The notes: generated by a model not told the origin, from the letters alone. Numbered from the stretch's first letter, positions 9,223 through 21,884 are shown. The stretch is DNA of 64,000 nucleotides from Ornithodoros turicata (GCF_037126465.1 NC_088206.1:56896841-56960840), one strand, 5' to 3'. Numbers and translations are program-made.

Positions 9223-12200
9223 AATGAATTACCAACTAGCCCAACAAAGCATTTTGTTGAACACCCAATTTTGCTCATCACAAACTTGTTAGAGCCTCAG
9301 CTGCTTTATTATAAATTTGACATTTTAACCATATTCGCTGTTTTTTGTGGTAAAATTTACGTCGTGTAATCCAGCACGGAAGGAACTGGTAGAATTCTGG
9401 ACGTCCTGCATTGAACCTAATGATTTCACGCATCACAGACCTAATAAAAATACTACGTACATCACTCATTAAAAATGTTAACGAAAAAATTCTGTAAGAT
9501 TGTTGATGATAATGTCATGTCAAAATATGTCATGTCATGTTGCATTTTTGTTGCATTTTTGATGATTCATTAAGAATTCATCACAGGCTGATCAGAAACT
9601 CCAAAACCATTTTTGTAAGGAGCTACCAAAGGCAAATGTATTTGCCGTGTGGCAAAAACATTTTTGAGTTATCACCCGAGAGGTTGCGAATTATGTCATG
9701 GAGCCTATATTTTTAAGAATTAAATAGAGTTTCTCGCCGAACGCCCTCTACATCTAATGTCATCTGCATCATAAAAACGCAAACAGTTAGGTACATTCCT
9801 ATAACTTGTGGAGATTGTTACTGTGTCAGTGGTTACTGAACTCGGATGGAGGAGCACTTGGAGAATATTTTGCGGGATCTTAATTTCGGCTATATCCATA
9901 ATCCAAGCAATTCTTCCACTGAACTCACCTGGATGAGAATGCTGGGTGTCTGAGGCTTCGCCAGGACCCCTCCAACCCTGCTCAAGGAAGGAGGGCTAGC
10001 GTAACATATTTATACCTCATCACCACGCGTTTATACCCAGTACCAGCCAGGTATAGAGATCACCGAGGCTATATCTCTAACGGTATATATAGGTGAGGCT
10101 GCTTATACCCTCTGCGTTTTTATACCGTTATGCTTTTTTATATACATTTACTTCCGTAACATGCTGCATCACCTCATTCTTTTTTCTCTCTCCCTCTCCC
10201 ACTCTGTCAAACTCGGAGCGGTCTCTCTCCTTGAAAGCTTTTTTTTTGTTTTCCATATTTCTTTTTACGTGGGGAGTAATGTGTGTGTGTGTGTTCTCGA
10301 CTTCACACCCTTATGCGTTTGCGCGTGGTTGTAGTATACGTGTGTGCGTCAAAAAATTGTTTTGGTTTTCTTCCCTCCGTAGCTGATTTTTCTCGTTCCC
10401 TCCTCGTCATCGTTACCATATTATATCGCACTATGGGGAGCGGGAGATATATGCAAAGGGGAATACAGTGCGCAGGAGATCGTAGCAGCTACGCTCTTAA
10501 AACCGTTATTAACACTGTACTTTAATGAGTTTACATTACTTTAAACTTTAATTCACTCTATTTTACGATTTCTTTTACGTTATACTTTAAAATTTACTTT
10601 TGGTATTGCACGTTGTTGTAACTTGTAAACTTAACTGTAGTTACTGTAAGTAGCTGCTACTAATTCGGTTACTTCCCAGTACTGTGTGAAGCAATTGATA
10701 GTTTTAGCAACCGCTGAAAAGCTAAAGCTGCCAGGGGCAGGCAAAACATCTGTAACCAGAGCAACACACAGAGCACTACACAGCATATAGCTCGCAGCTG
10801 CCATATAGCAGAGCTAATAAAAACATTACAAACACTAACACACCCACACACACCTCAACGCATGCCAAAAGCAAAGCAAGACGAACAGTCCTAATCACAA
10901 TAAGAAAAGGCCCTTCGTCCGAGCTGACCGGTCATCTTGAATTACCGTCTTGCCTTACAAAAGCGACATTTCACGCCTCCGCCAACCCACCCCTTCCGAA
11001 CCCCGTGTTCTTGACCATTGGAGCAAGGACCAACAAAAAGACCGTGAATTCAAGTCCGTTGACACGTGCATTGTCCGCCGCATAACCCCATCAGGCAAAG
11101 AAAACGTCCTGTCCAGCTCAAAGATGCCAACATCAACTAAACCAGCGGGATCTTGGCAGCATTGACAGCACGTATTCGATGTCACAATGCCCCCGTTTGT
11201 GGTTCGTGCTGAGTTGTGTTCAACTTGTAAATGTCGTGCTCCGGGTACAGAGAGCTCTTGTTGTTGTTGCAGCTTTTTACGTACATATAAAATGTCTGAG
11301 AGCAACGTGATCTATAGGCGTTTAGTGGCGAGGCTGACAATGGGGACTCAACAGTGGTGCTTGTGTTGGAGCATCCATTATTCGGTATTTGCGAGTATTT
11401 GGTCGTGCCGTGTGGGTTCCTTGAAGTGGTTCATTCAGAAAGACTGATAGCCACGCTGATAAGCATGTTTCACGATGCAACACGACCACATGTTTGTGAG
11501 GAGAACCCCGTCTAATGATTTGCTAAGGCGACAACCGCGTGTAAAAGTGTCCCAGCTAGACACGATTTATGTTTTGCAGCAGGGCTGTCTTGGTAGTTAC
11601 ATACTATGTTAATTAACATAATACACTTTAAAAAGAGAAATTCACCGCATAGCACGCACCTATAGTCGACCATTAAACAATATCATTCTCTCTTCGGACG
11701 TCTTTCTGCGACACTTGGCGTTCATGTTAGTATTAGTCAGAGGCGGTCCGTATGGTCCTGATCCCCCCCCCCCCCGTCTCAATTTCTGCCGTTACATGCA
11801 GTTTCAACGGACCTTAAGTATAGTGTAGTAGGACGTGTATGTGGGGGGGGGGGGGTATGTATAGAGCTCAAATACGCGGAGAGGATGGCCTCGAACATTT
11901 TACGTGGTGAAGTTTTTGTCTTCGGAACTTATGGTGCATGTTGAGCGAAAGCCTGCAAGAACAACTACAAAAATGTGTAGGTCACAACACGTCTGCGTGG
12001 GCTAACTACAGAAAAGGACGAAAAAGCACTGCAATGTAAATGCATGTACGTAAATTCAGTATACGATCTTAGAACGGTACAGACTCTTCTAATGCACAGC
12101 AAGACGACGACTTTGAATATTTTGATACCCCAGCAAGCTCCATGGTAGCACAAGCAAGAGTAGCGAAAGGTACTTCACAATTTTCAGAACGCTTTATGTG

Positions 12201-13749
12201 CAATTCTTTCATATATTTAGCCCCGCCAGAGGAAACTCCAGAAGAAATGTCACCCACGCAAAATAAAACCTACTTCTTCAAACAAAAAAAAATACAAAAA
12301 GAGATAAAGAAAAAGAATAACTGACACGCTGGAGAACTGCACAATCCATCGTGTCACTTTCCATTCACACAGCCATGCTTCGAGCTGACAAGACCAGGTC
12401 GCGAATCCCCTTCCTCACTCCTTTGCATACAAAACAGCCTGTCCTTTCGGAGCGTCTCGCCCAGACGCAGGACCTAAACATTTACCACCTCAGCCAGAGG
12501 AGTACATGAGTTCACAGAAGTACCCTCGCGTTCTCCGAATAACAGCGGAGGAAAACAGAAAAGGGAACCCAAATCAAGCTCAAAAGGAGCTGTCAAAACA
12601 TTACGAGAAGTAAGGAGGGGGTCGAGCAGACACGTGTGACAAAAACCGGTTGAATTCGAAACTTACAGTAGTCAGAAGCAAGTGAGGGAAGCACGGGACT
12701 TGAAAGGTGTTCGAGGAGCAATAAAACGGGGTTAGCGCTTAGAGACAGACAAACAGCGGACGTGTGCACGCTATGGACCCCTTGCAAACAGGGACGGCCC
12801 CCGTTGCTCCCATGCGTGCGTGTACGTTTGTGCCCCTGTCAATCATACGAGGTCACCCTATTACAGTGCAGTTAATAATGGGTGTACTACAAAAACTCGG
12901 GATACTCGGTAGTTTTTGGCCCTGCTTATTGTTTGTGTATTTGTTAAGAGCAACACCCGTATACCCGAAGTGAGACCTTGCAAAGGTAACATGAAGCTCC
13001 GATGTGCAAACACAACTGTGTTAACAACAATACTATAGTTTGATGATTCTTGTGTTTAAACGTGTGGGTTGCCACTAAAAAAAACTTGCGCTATCAATAA
13101 GTAAGCGATCCGCGAGACGCTGTACAAAGCGGACTAACGGTACACTCACATGCAGGAGCCGAACGTTCACTGAACTTCAGCAGTTTTTTCTCTGGTTTTT
13201 CACAGACATATTCCTTCTCCGAAGAGTAATAATGTGTAGTTTTCTTATTTTGATAGTCGCGTTCAAAAAAGAAAAACAAAGGTAAAACGAAGGCATTATC
13301 TTCCTAAAATAATCTGGTCCCATCAGGACCACGCAGCTTCGCTTAGCTTGAAGCTTGTCGTCTACTACACATTTCATCTGCTATACCTGCTGTTTTCTGT
13401 CGGACGTCCTTCATTGTTGACGAGCACGTACAGTGATCGCACTCTACCTTGGTTTGGTTTTGTAACGTGCCTCCTACGGCCTGCGGCCAATATTTATTGG
13501 GTATGTGTTTTATACTTTGCCTGTACGGAATTTCGTGCGATGTACACAGAGCTGGGTCACAAAACACGACGAAGAGATTAATATTCCGTGACCTAGAGTA
13601 GTTGACCAGAGCTGCCTGGTGTTAGGTTAACTGTATCTGTAGACGACATTGACTGATGCAAGAGCTGAACAACGGTCTGTATTTTTTAAAAGCCGTACCA
13701 ATTCGTGTAGCCACTCTAAAAACAGAGCTTCACTGCGTAGTACACCCTG
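9223..13749. other. Long intergenic region without recognised genes
   Basis: No coding region, tRNA or transposon end is recognised. Low-complexity points are ATGTCATGTC-type repeats near 9510-9540, recurrent TATACC words at 10008-10140, T/C-rich tracts at 10170-10270, C13 at 11763-11775 and G13 at 11843-11855. Confidence 0.4.
11763..11855. repeat. C13 and G13 homopolymers 67 nt apart
   Basis: An uninterrupted run of 13 C (11763-11775) and a run of 13 G (11843-11855) could pair as a hairpin stem. The flanks do not extend the pairing. Confidence 0.7.
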
Positions 13750-14000
13750 CACTCTTAAAAATGAACTTCACCTCAGAGCACGCTCCTAGCCAACCATCAT
13801 CTCAAATGATATTGTTATCTGCCCTGATTTGTTGAAAACGGGAGGCGTACGCCTTTTTTGTGACAATTATGGACAGCATAAGTGTCACAAAAATGGCGTA
13901 CGCCTCCCGTTTTCAACAAATCAGGACAGATAACGGTATCATTAGAGATTATGGTTGGCTATAGGAGCGTGCTATGAGGTGAAGTTCATTTCTAAGAGTG
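13750..14000. mobile_element. CACTC palindromic MITE, copy A
   Basis: Starts CACTCTTAAAAATGAACTTC and ends with the inverted form TAAGAGTG. Both arms continue through GCTCCTAG, AACCATCATCTC, TGATATTGTTATCTGCC, CTGATTTGTTGAAAACGGG and GGCGTACGCC to a short GTGACAATTATGGACAGCAT loop, so nearly the whole 251 bp can fold into one hairpin. No coding sequence. Confidence 0.85.
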
Positions 14001-14330
14001 TCGCCTCCCATTTGCAACAAATCAAATAAGAGAACGATATTATTGTGAAATGTGGTTGGTTCCGAACATTGGTGGTTGGTTCCGAAGGCCAACCACTGGA
14101 AAGGGGCCGGGCGTGCGTCTTTTTGTGACAATTAACAACAACAAATAAATTAATGACGATGAACGGGGAAATCCGTCACAATTCGTGACAATTAAGGTAT
14201 AGCTGCACAAGTGTCACAAATAAAAGGGGTACACCTCTCGTTTTTTTACAAAGTCAGGAAAGAGAGAACGATGGCATTACAGAGATAATGGTTTACTGGG
14301 AGGGTGTTATGCCTTGAAGTTATCCGGTGA
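14001..14330. repeat. Degraded CACTC MITE fragments
   Basis: Two scrambled partial copies follow copy A, recognisable by TTTTTGTGACAATTAA, CATTTGCAACAAATCA and GAGAGAACGATGGCATTA. Confidence 0.6.
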
Positions 14331-15592
14331 TCTCCTGTTGTTGCGAACTTCCGTGGTTTGTAGGCATATGTAGGCATGGGACATGTAGGGATAATGGGCA
14401 ACGTGGATTTGCGGCAACGTGAAGTAAAACACCGTTTGTTATCTGCCGCTAACATTAGCAGAAGGTGGAGTTGACTATATACACACGTCGCTCAATTTTT
14501 TGGAGCGGATTTTCTATGGAACATCAAACATTCGAGCGACTATTAAAAAAGAAAAAAAAAACATTTCGGTTCGCCAGTTTTTACTTTGTAACTTACGAAT
14601 TTGGGCACGCGATAGAGGGGAGGAGAGGGAAAAGAAATAGCTAACCTGGCGGTGAAAAGCGGACCGCATACGCAGAAACGAAATTAAAATAAAAAAATCG
14701 GCATTTTCAAAGTAGCCCGGGTGAAACTAATTGAGAATCTGAAACCGTTCATCAGAACGTAAACATGCAGCCATTCATCACGCGTTCTTTAATTTCCCGT
14801 ACACTTCACTCTCCGTCTCGAACAATTTGCTCCACCGAAGGCCCACTTCAAGCTCGATCCCGCGTAATGTGAAGTAAAATGCTCTTGGCGAATCAATCAA
14901 ACAAAATGTGTTCATGTGAATTACTGAGTGCCTTTTCATTTATTTTTTCCCCCTTCCACTTGGTTCCATCTACTTCTTTTCTTTTTTTTTCTATTATTTC
15001 CTCAATACGCGCGTGCAAAGTGAAAAATTATCGTTCGAAGCACGCGATGGGTGATGGCGAAAAACGCCAGGTTCGGATAAATAATCGCCCGAGAGGTGAA
15101 AATTAAAAAGACGTACAAAAAATAAGACAAACATGCGAGAGACAATATGTGAGAAAAACAGGCAAAAGAGCCGGAAAATTGCCGGAATGGAAAGAGCGGC
15201 GAAAAATCAATACCTACAATTAGCGGTCGACGGACTGAAAAGTAATGGATGATTCTCGCAGACCGATTTGGGGGAGAGAAAACTGAAAGAAAGAAAGTGA
15301 TTTTTATTTTATTTTAGGTATTTTTTATGGAAGATACCTCGCTGGTATAGAAGTGGAGGACGCGCGCTGGATGATTTTCACACAAACGAAACAAAGTATA
15401 CAAAGGATGACAACGCAACAGCATTTCCTGTTGTTGTTGTTTTTTTTTTCTGGAGGAAGCGGTTCAACCGTTCATATAGGGATATAGGGATATGGCGAGG
15501 CGGAAGAACGGCTGGCTGCTGCTCCTGCGCTCGCGCAATCTCGTTCTCTGGGACTCGAAGCCAGCCAAGCACACGGATCTGTCCTTCCTTAC
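14331..15592. other. Intergenic; AT- and T-rich
   Basis: No gene recognised. Poly-T/CT stretches at about 14940-15000 and 15436-15450 are the only notable sequence. Confidence 0.4.
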
Positions 15593-15719
15593 AACATTGA
15601 CTTCGTATATTGCGTTGGATTTAGGAAGGACATAGTAATACTTTTCTGCTGAGGGCGATGCTGGCATAAAATCCTTCACTAAAGTAATACGGCAGTCACC
15701 ATGGGATGGATGCTGCACT
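15593..15719 (-). CDS. Candidate internal exon, unknown gene
   Basis: On the minus strand a textbook acceptor (polypyrimidine CATCTTTTTCTTTCAG) is followed by 127 nt with an open frame and then a good donor (GTT|GTAAGG). The exon begins with one leftover base and gives 42 codons, including HGDCRITLVKDF and KYYYVLPKSNAIYEVNV. The composition looks protein-like, but the family is not recognised and no partner exon was located. If it is unspliced, the frame runs on to a stop at 15464. Confidence 0.35.
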
Positions 15720-16233
15720 CTGAAAGAAAAAGATGTAAATTCGAGAGCAATTACAGCCTATACAATGTGTTTCGGTTAAATCCGGTTTCCGTTAATAAAT
15801 TAAATATGGCTAAATAATTCGCGCACGGGTGCATTAATCGAAGAATTCTCTTTTTTACAAGTATCTGTCCGATACCACCTACAAACTGCTCACCGTGTGA
15901 ATGAGTGAGAGCCGCTCAATATTTAAATAAAAATTCAAATGAGTTTCGTGAAAAAACATAACTTCTAAAGCAAGGTGCCGTCGGCATTAAAATGAGTACT
16001 ACCTCTTTAGGGACCTTCAGTGGACACCTTTTAGAGAAATATCTGCTATACCGAAGCGGGTCATTTGTTGCAGAAATGAATTGGTTTCTGTATACATATT
16101 TTTGTCGCGGCTGGTCGCGGTGAAGCGCCAAAAGCACGCTCTTCCACTCCCTTATCCACTAATTAATAACACCCTGACAACAATGAATTGCACCAATGAA
16201 TTACGTCATTTTGCTCTTTTTGCTCCTTTTGCT
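15720..16233. other. Intergenic, no recognised feature
   Basis: AT-rich sequence; nothing recognised. Confidence 0.4.
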
Positions 16234-16450
16234 AGGCGGACCAGTCACAATGAATAAGAGTAAGAAATATGGTCGGCGAAGAAAGGGTGGGACTCTAAAA
16301 AGTATCGGTATCGGTAACGATACGGTGACCGCGTTACCGTAAATTTGTAACGGAAATACTTTGCCCGATACCAGTTTAAAAAAGTATCGCGATCCGCACT
16401 TCGATACCGAAAAAGTATCGATTACTGTAACGGCGTTACGTACAACACTG
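16234..16450 (-). repeat. hAT-like element end (inverted relative of 17817-18050)
   Basis: Reverse complement starts CAGTGTTGTACGTAACGCCG at 16450 and matches the left end of the hAT-like element at 17817 for about 200 bases (AAAAAGTATCGGTATCGG, TTTGTAACGGAAATA, AAGTATCGCGAT). Its other end is not found. Confidence 0.7.
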
Positions 16451-17199
16451 AACCCAAGTAATGAGCAATACGATTACGTATTAACCGGCCGAAAGATAAT
16501 GGCAATACATTACCCATTACTCCTCAAGGAAATACGATCCATTAGCGTTACTCATCGCCGAAATGGAATGCATATTACTCCAAAAGTTAACTTTCCCTGC
16601 ACACTAACTCACTACATGCGTAGCGTTCGATCCATATCCTCGTTCTCTATATATATGTAGGGCACATTACTTCGTAGGCACACGTTCTCAAATATCGAGC
16701 CAGTAAAAGCAGGAAAGCTCAACATTACGATATACGGGGGTTCGCAAAATAATAACGAGTCAAGCGCACGTCAGGGGTTAATCCGGTCGTGCATTAGTGC
16801 CCTCAGCGGCTTATCCCCTCCGCCTGTCAATCATCTTCGAACCCCGGCCTAAAGGATGTAAACTCCCATGAACGCCAGCTGAACGGAGAATTTTGGAACA
16901 ATATATTGACTAGCGTGCAGCAGGCTATAAATCCGTGCACAAATTGCAGTCGTTACACCAGCAGACAGCGATGGAAAATTCCCCCATCATCTGTAATCTG
17001 CAGTGACAGAACGTTTCAACATCGACTCTACATTCAGCAGATTACGACAAACTCATTTGAAATCTCAACTGCTGTTCAGCATTACAGCTCGTGACGTGCC
17101 TCTATGAACTTGTGGACACATATTCCTGTCAACAGCGAGACAGGGAGTATACGGACGATGTTGACAGCACTCTGAGGGCCGCATCATACCGTCATTACT
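16451..17199. other. Intergenic, no recognised gene
   Basis: About 16450-16610 contains repeated TAATG/ATTAC words that look like another decayed transposon end; the rest is unassigned. Confidence 0.35.
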
Positions 17200-17360
17200 C
17201 CCGATTTGTGAAAGGTGCAGGGGGTACACCACCTTTTGTGACAATTAAAATAACTGCATAAGTGTAACAAAAACGTGTACTCCTCCCATTTTCAACGAGT
17301 CAGAGGAGAGGACCATGCATTCGGGACGCTGGTTGGCTAGCAGCGTGCTATGAGTGTATA
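17200..17360. repeat. Degraded CACTC MITE
   Basis: Recognised by CCTTTTGTGACAATTAAAAT, CATTTTCAACGAGTCAG and GGTTGGCTAGCAGCGTGC just before intact copy B. The left arm is lost. Confidence 0.6.
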
Positions 17361-17608
17361 CACTCTTAAAAATGAACTTCACCTCATAGCATGCTCCTAG
17401 CCAACCATAATCTCGAATTATATCGTTATCTGACCTGATTTGTTGAAAACGGGAGGCGTACGCCTTTTTTGTGACAATTATGAACAGCATAAGTGTCACA
17501 AAAAGGCGTACGCCTCCCGTTTTCAACAAATCAGGTCAGATAACGATATCATTCGAGATTATGGTTGGCTAGGAGCATGCTATGAGGTGAAGTTCATTTT
17601 TAAGAGTG
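17361..17608. mobile_element. CACTC palindromic MITE, copy B (TA-flanked)
   Basis: 248 bp, from CACTCTTAAAAATGAACTTC to its inverted end, flanked on both sides by TA (17359-17360, 17609-17610). Arms are near-perfect inverted repeats around a TTATGAACAGCATAAG centre. This is the best-preserved copy. Confidence 0.9.
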
Positions 17609-17620
17609 TACGGTCTCCCA

Positions 17621-18743
17621 CACTCTTAGAAATGAACTTCACCGCATAGCAAGCTCCTAGCTGGTCAACCATCACCTCGAATAATATCGTAATCTGCCCT
17701 GATTTGTTGCCTTTTTGTGACACTTGTGCTGTTCATAACTGTAGAAAGAGGCGTACGCCTCACGTTTTCAACAAATCAGGGCAGATAACGATATCACTCC
17801 AAATTATGGTTGGCTTACAGTGTTGTACGTATCGCCGTTACAAGTAACGCCGTTACAGTAATCGATACTTTTTCTGTATCGGAGTGCGTATCGCGATACT
17901 TTTTTAGGTCGGTATCGGAAAATTATTTCCGTTACAAATTTATGGTAACGCGATCTCTGTATCGTTACCGATACCGATACTTTTTAGTGCCCCACCCTTT
18001 CTTCACCGACCACATTTCTCACTCTTATTCATTATCAACAGTCCGCCTTAGTCCTCGACAAGATGCCTGGGGACAAGCCTACGTGCTCCGTAACAGGAAT
18101 TATGGAATTATACCAAACACATATTCACTGGTTTTCTTAGAAACTGGAGAAAATAACCACGCTGTGGTGTTCCACAAAAGAGTTGACGTCAACGAACAGA
18201 GGTCAAGACTTTGACAGTGCGTTCTGGATTCCACTGCTAAGCTGCCCTGTCGCTGAGTGAGTCACGCTCACATATACTGTGGCATCGTTAACTTCGGTTA
18301 GGATTCCTTGGTCATTGGACTCCGTTGTATGTGTGGGCCTGACACTAACGTAATTGTCACACTGGCCTCTGTCAGCTGCCGGAGAGACCACGGCCTACAA
18401 GGATAGCAGAAGACGACTTCGAGAACCAGCTATTAATAAGAGTCAAGCATAACGTGTCCGAGCTATACATATATCAAATATGCTGTCTTTTTACTGCAAA
18501 ACTGTTCACATAAGCGAGATTTCTATGCTTCATCATCATCGTATTTCAAGCAAAAGTATCGCTTACTTTTTTTAGTAACGGTAGCGTACTCCGTTACTTT
18601 AAAAAAGAAGTATCAATATCGGTATTTCGATACTTTTTACTCAAGTAACGAGTATCCGTATCGCGATACCATATTTCGGTAACGGGTGCAACATTGGTTG
18701 GCTGGGACCGTGCTATGCGGTGAAGCAGGAACTTTTAAGAGTG
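17621..18743. mobile_element. CACTC MITE, copy C, split by a hAT-like insertion
   Basis: The left part, 17621-17816, runs from CACTCTTAGAAATGAACTTC to AATTATGGTTGGCTT. The missing right end resumes at 18697 as GTTGGCTGGGACCGTGCTATG and ends in AAGAGTG at 18743. The intervening 880 bases are a separate element. Confidence 0.8.
17817..18696. mobile_element. hAT-like non-autonomous transposon nested in MITE copy C
   Basis: Ends are CAGTGTTGTACGTATCGC (left) and the inverted CAATGTTGCACCCGTTACC (right). The flanking 8-mers GTTGGCTT and GTTGGCTG differ by one base and match the expected MITE sequence at that point, so they are best read as an 8-bp target duplication, the size typical of hAT elements. 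The interior is rich in GTATCG/GTAACG words. No transposase is present. Confidence 0.75.
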
Positions 18744-19186
18744 CAGGAACGTTAGTAGTAGTTCGTGCTTTCATTCGCTCACTTTTTCAAAGCTGTCAAT
18801 TGGCATAGCCAAAAAAGTAAAAAGGAAATCGAATTTTTACGTCACGGTACACATCACGAACGAAACCAAGCCAGGTCATGGATTTCAACCACGGTGATCT
18901 TGCGTGTGCGCTGAAACCTCTTCGCCCTCTTCAAATTTCGCCGCGGAATCTGAGAAACAATCTGTCCAACTTGTACATTGCACCAAGTCTTGCGTCAGTC
19001 TTTACGTATCTTGTACCCCTATCCTCGTGGCGCGAAGAATATACTGTATGATAAAGAGATTACGTATACGTACTTCATGAAATGACAAATATTCGCGGAC
19101 ACATGAAACGCTATATCGTATATGAGGAATAGAAGCTCAGTGCAGTGCTATACCCACCGTTTATGGCGTCATGTGCTTCCACTATA
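18744..19186. other. Intergenic, no recognised feature
   Basis: Nothing recognised. Confidence 0.4.
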
Positions 19187-19368
19187 CTCTCTTAGAAATG
19201 AACTTTACCACATAGCACGCTCCTTTTTTGTGACAATCATGGACATCATAACTGTTACAAAAAAGGCGTACGCCTCACGCTTTCAACAAATCAGGGCAGA
19301 TAACGATATCATCTGAGATTATGGTTGGCTAGGAGCGTGCTATGCGGTGAAGTTCATTTTTAAGAGTG
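19187..19368. mobile_element. CACTC MITE, copy E (left arm deleted)
   Basis: The right arm is complete and ends in TTTTTAAGAGTG followed by TA. The left arm jumps from CATAGCACGCTCC straight to TTTTTTGTGACAATCATGG, a deletion of most of the left stem. Confidence 0.75.
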
Positions 19369-19456
19369 TACATGCCGTTTTCACTGCTTGCGCGGTTTGG
19401 TGCCAAAACGACATCCGGTTTCACAGCACACACGCTGAGCGCCAACTACAGTGCCG

Positions 19457-19570
19457 ATTGATACCGTTATCTGTTCTGATTTGAGGAAATAGGGGGTCGT
19501 ACGCCTCCCGTTTTCAACAAATCAGGAAAGCGAAAGATATACTTTTACATGGCGGCTGGTTCCGAGCGTC
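19457..19570. repeat. Degraded CACTC MITE centre
   Basis: CCGTTATCTGTTCTGATTTG and CGTACGCCTCCCGTTTTC then CAACAAATCAGG identify a partial copy. Confidence 0.6.
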
Positions 19571-19783
19571 CTTAGTCACGGAAGCACCGGAAGTCTTCGT
19601 GGCACCGCATGTTGTGGTGAAGGCTCGTTTATGTTTACCTGAGAATCTCATGTATACTAATCCCCTTCATGTCCAAAACCTTGTAAGTATCGCCGAAATA
19701 ACAGGTCCCTAAAACAGCTTTATCACACTTTCTTCTCGTACACAACGACAAAACAAAGAGCAGATGCCCACGCAACATAAAGG

Positions 19784-20110
19784 TCAGCCAGCCGGTTTCT
19801 TCGTCGTAGAGGTAACTTCCTTCAAATCAAACAACACCGTAACATTTGCGCCCGTGTCAGTGCGGTTGGTAGCATTGGCCGTCTCGTTTGCCTCTGTTTC
19901 ATTTTCGGGCGCCCCACCGAACTCCAAGTCATAGATGAAGCCAATAACCAGATAGACAATGCCGACGTACAAGAAGATGAGAACCATTCCCACGCAGTAC
20001 CTCTTGTTCTGGGGTCTCTTCAGGAAAGCGTTGAAGTCGAACGATTGAGCTGCTGTCGGCGGGGCCTCATCGGCTTCGAACTCACTCTCTTCCAACGCCG
20101 ACATCGCCAT
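19784..20110 (-). CDS. Small single-pass membrane glycoprotein-like protein
   Basis: A 108-residue frame runs from ATG (20110) to TGA. Residues 1-38 are polar and acidic (LEESEFEADEA) and end in a positive patch, KRPQNKRY. Residues 39-60 form one hydrophobic membrane segment (GMVLIFLYVGIVYLVIGFIY). The remaining ~48 residues contain five N-x-T glycosylation sequons within 22 residues (N70, N75, N79, N82, N89) and a Thr/Lys-rich tail. This suggests a type II orientation: N-terminus in the cytosol, glycosylated stalk outside. No enzyme domain is seen. It lies on the same strand as the M13 gene at 21.9 kb, about 1.8 kb downstream. It may be a complete short protein or a first exon. No family is recognised. 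Confidence 0.6.
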   Translation of the reverse strand: MAMSALEESEFEADEAPPTAAQSFDFNAFLKRPQNKRYCVGMVLIFLYVGIVYLVIGFIYDLEFGGAPENETEANETANATNRTDTGANVTVLFDLKEVTSTTKKPAG

Positions 20111-20660
20111 CGTGAGTCCTTATCTAGATATGCGATTACCAGAGTTTCAGTTTCCGGAGCTTACCGTGGTGGATGAATGGTCCCGATCTGACTTTTTGGT
20201 TTAACACAAGGTAGGGCAAAGTGCCCTAGTCTTCGCGCGGTTTCAGGTGTACCACTGCCCCGACGATGCGTTCAAGAATGTCCTCAGCGGAGTTGTTAGC
20301 GAAGCTATCAGAGGCCGTCTTCCCTTAGGGTTCCTCCCGAGTGCAGATCTTGTGATCCATCCGCGTGGTTTGTAGATGCCTTACCGACGTAGGTTTCATG
20401 ACTTTTTCGGAGAAAATGCGTTCTCTGTAATGATCGTGATTGCTGACAATGACAATGCGGATGCTTTATGGAAGGAAAGAGGAGCATAGATAAAACCTTT
20501 TGTTGCTCGCGCACTTCGAGTGATCTAACTGCGCTGATGACAACGGCCAAAAAACAAGCCAGCAAAAGAAAGTGTGTTGGATAGAATGTATATCATTAGG
20601 TCACGATATTAATATGTGCCTGCCTTGGAGTGGTGAAAACGACCATAAGTTAGGGTGAAG
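20111..20660. other. Intergenic between two minus-strand genes
   Basis: Upstream region of the 108-aa gene; no clear TATA box or repeat recognised. Confidence 0.4.
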
Positions 20661-20662
20661 TA

Positions 20663-21464
<802 letters not shown>

Positions 21465-21469
21465 TACAC

Positions 21470-21826
21470 ATGAGTATTCAGCGTTCTCGCGCTTTGAAAA
21501 TATCCTTACTTCCTCGTTTGCGCTTCTACCGTATCGGTGAGAATAAACGGTTCATGAGATGGCATAGTATAGAACATCTGTGATCCGAAGAAAGACCAAT
21601 TCCCTCTTTTTTTACATTGAACCCAACTCAAACGAATTCAAGAATTGTTTTCCCCTGATGTCATACCCTTATGGATCTCACATGGTAAAAAAGACAATTT
21701 TTGAAACATGACGATGAGACAATGTTTTGTCCGTCGTGCTCGTCTCATCTTATCCATGACAGTTGGACATAACACATCCCAAAGTAACTTGCCCTATACT
21801 CGGATGTGCAGGCCTCTGTAAATCGA
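21470..21826. other. Intergenic, 3' side of the M13 gene
   Basis: No feature recognised other than the polyadenylation signal just upstream. Confidence 0.4.
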
Positions 21827-21832
21827 TTTATT
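21827..21832 (-). terminator. Polyadenylation signal AATAAA of the M13 gene
   Basis: AATAAA on the minus strand, starting about 52 nt past the stop codon of the 699-aa frame, in the expected place for its mRNA end. Confidence 0.6.
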
Positions 21833-21884
21833 ATTACGCAATCGCTATCAGAACACTCCACCTTAAAAGTGGCGGCAGTGAAGT

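Noticed and set aside
17245..17649. Repeated frames containing LKTGGVRLF and KAYASRFQQIR on both strands
   Set aside because: Both come from the two arms of the palindromic MITE. The same peptides recur at every copy and on both strands, so they are repeat sequence, not genes.
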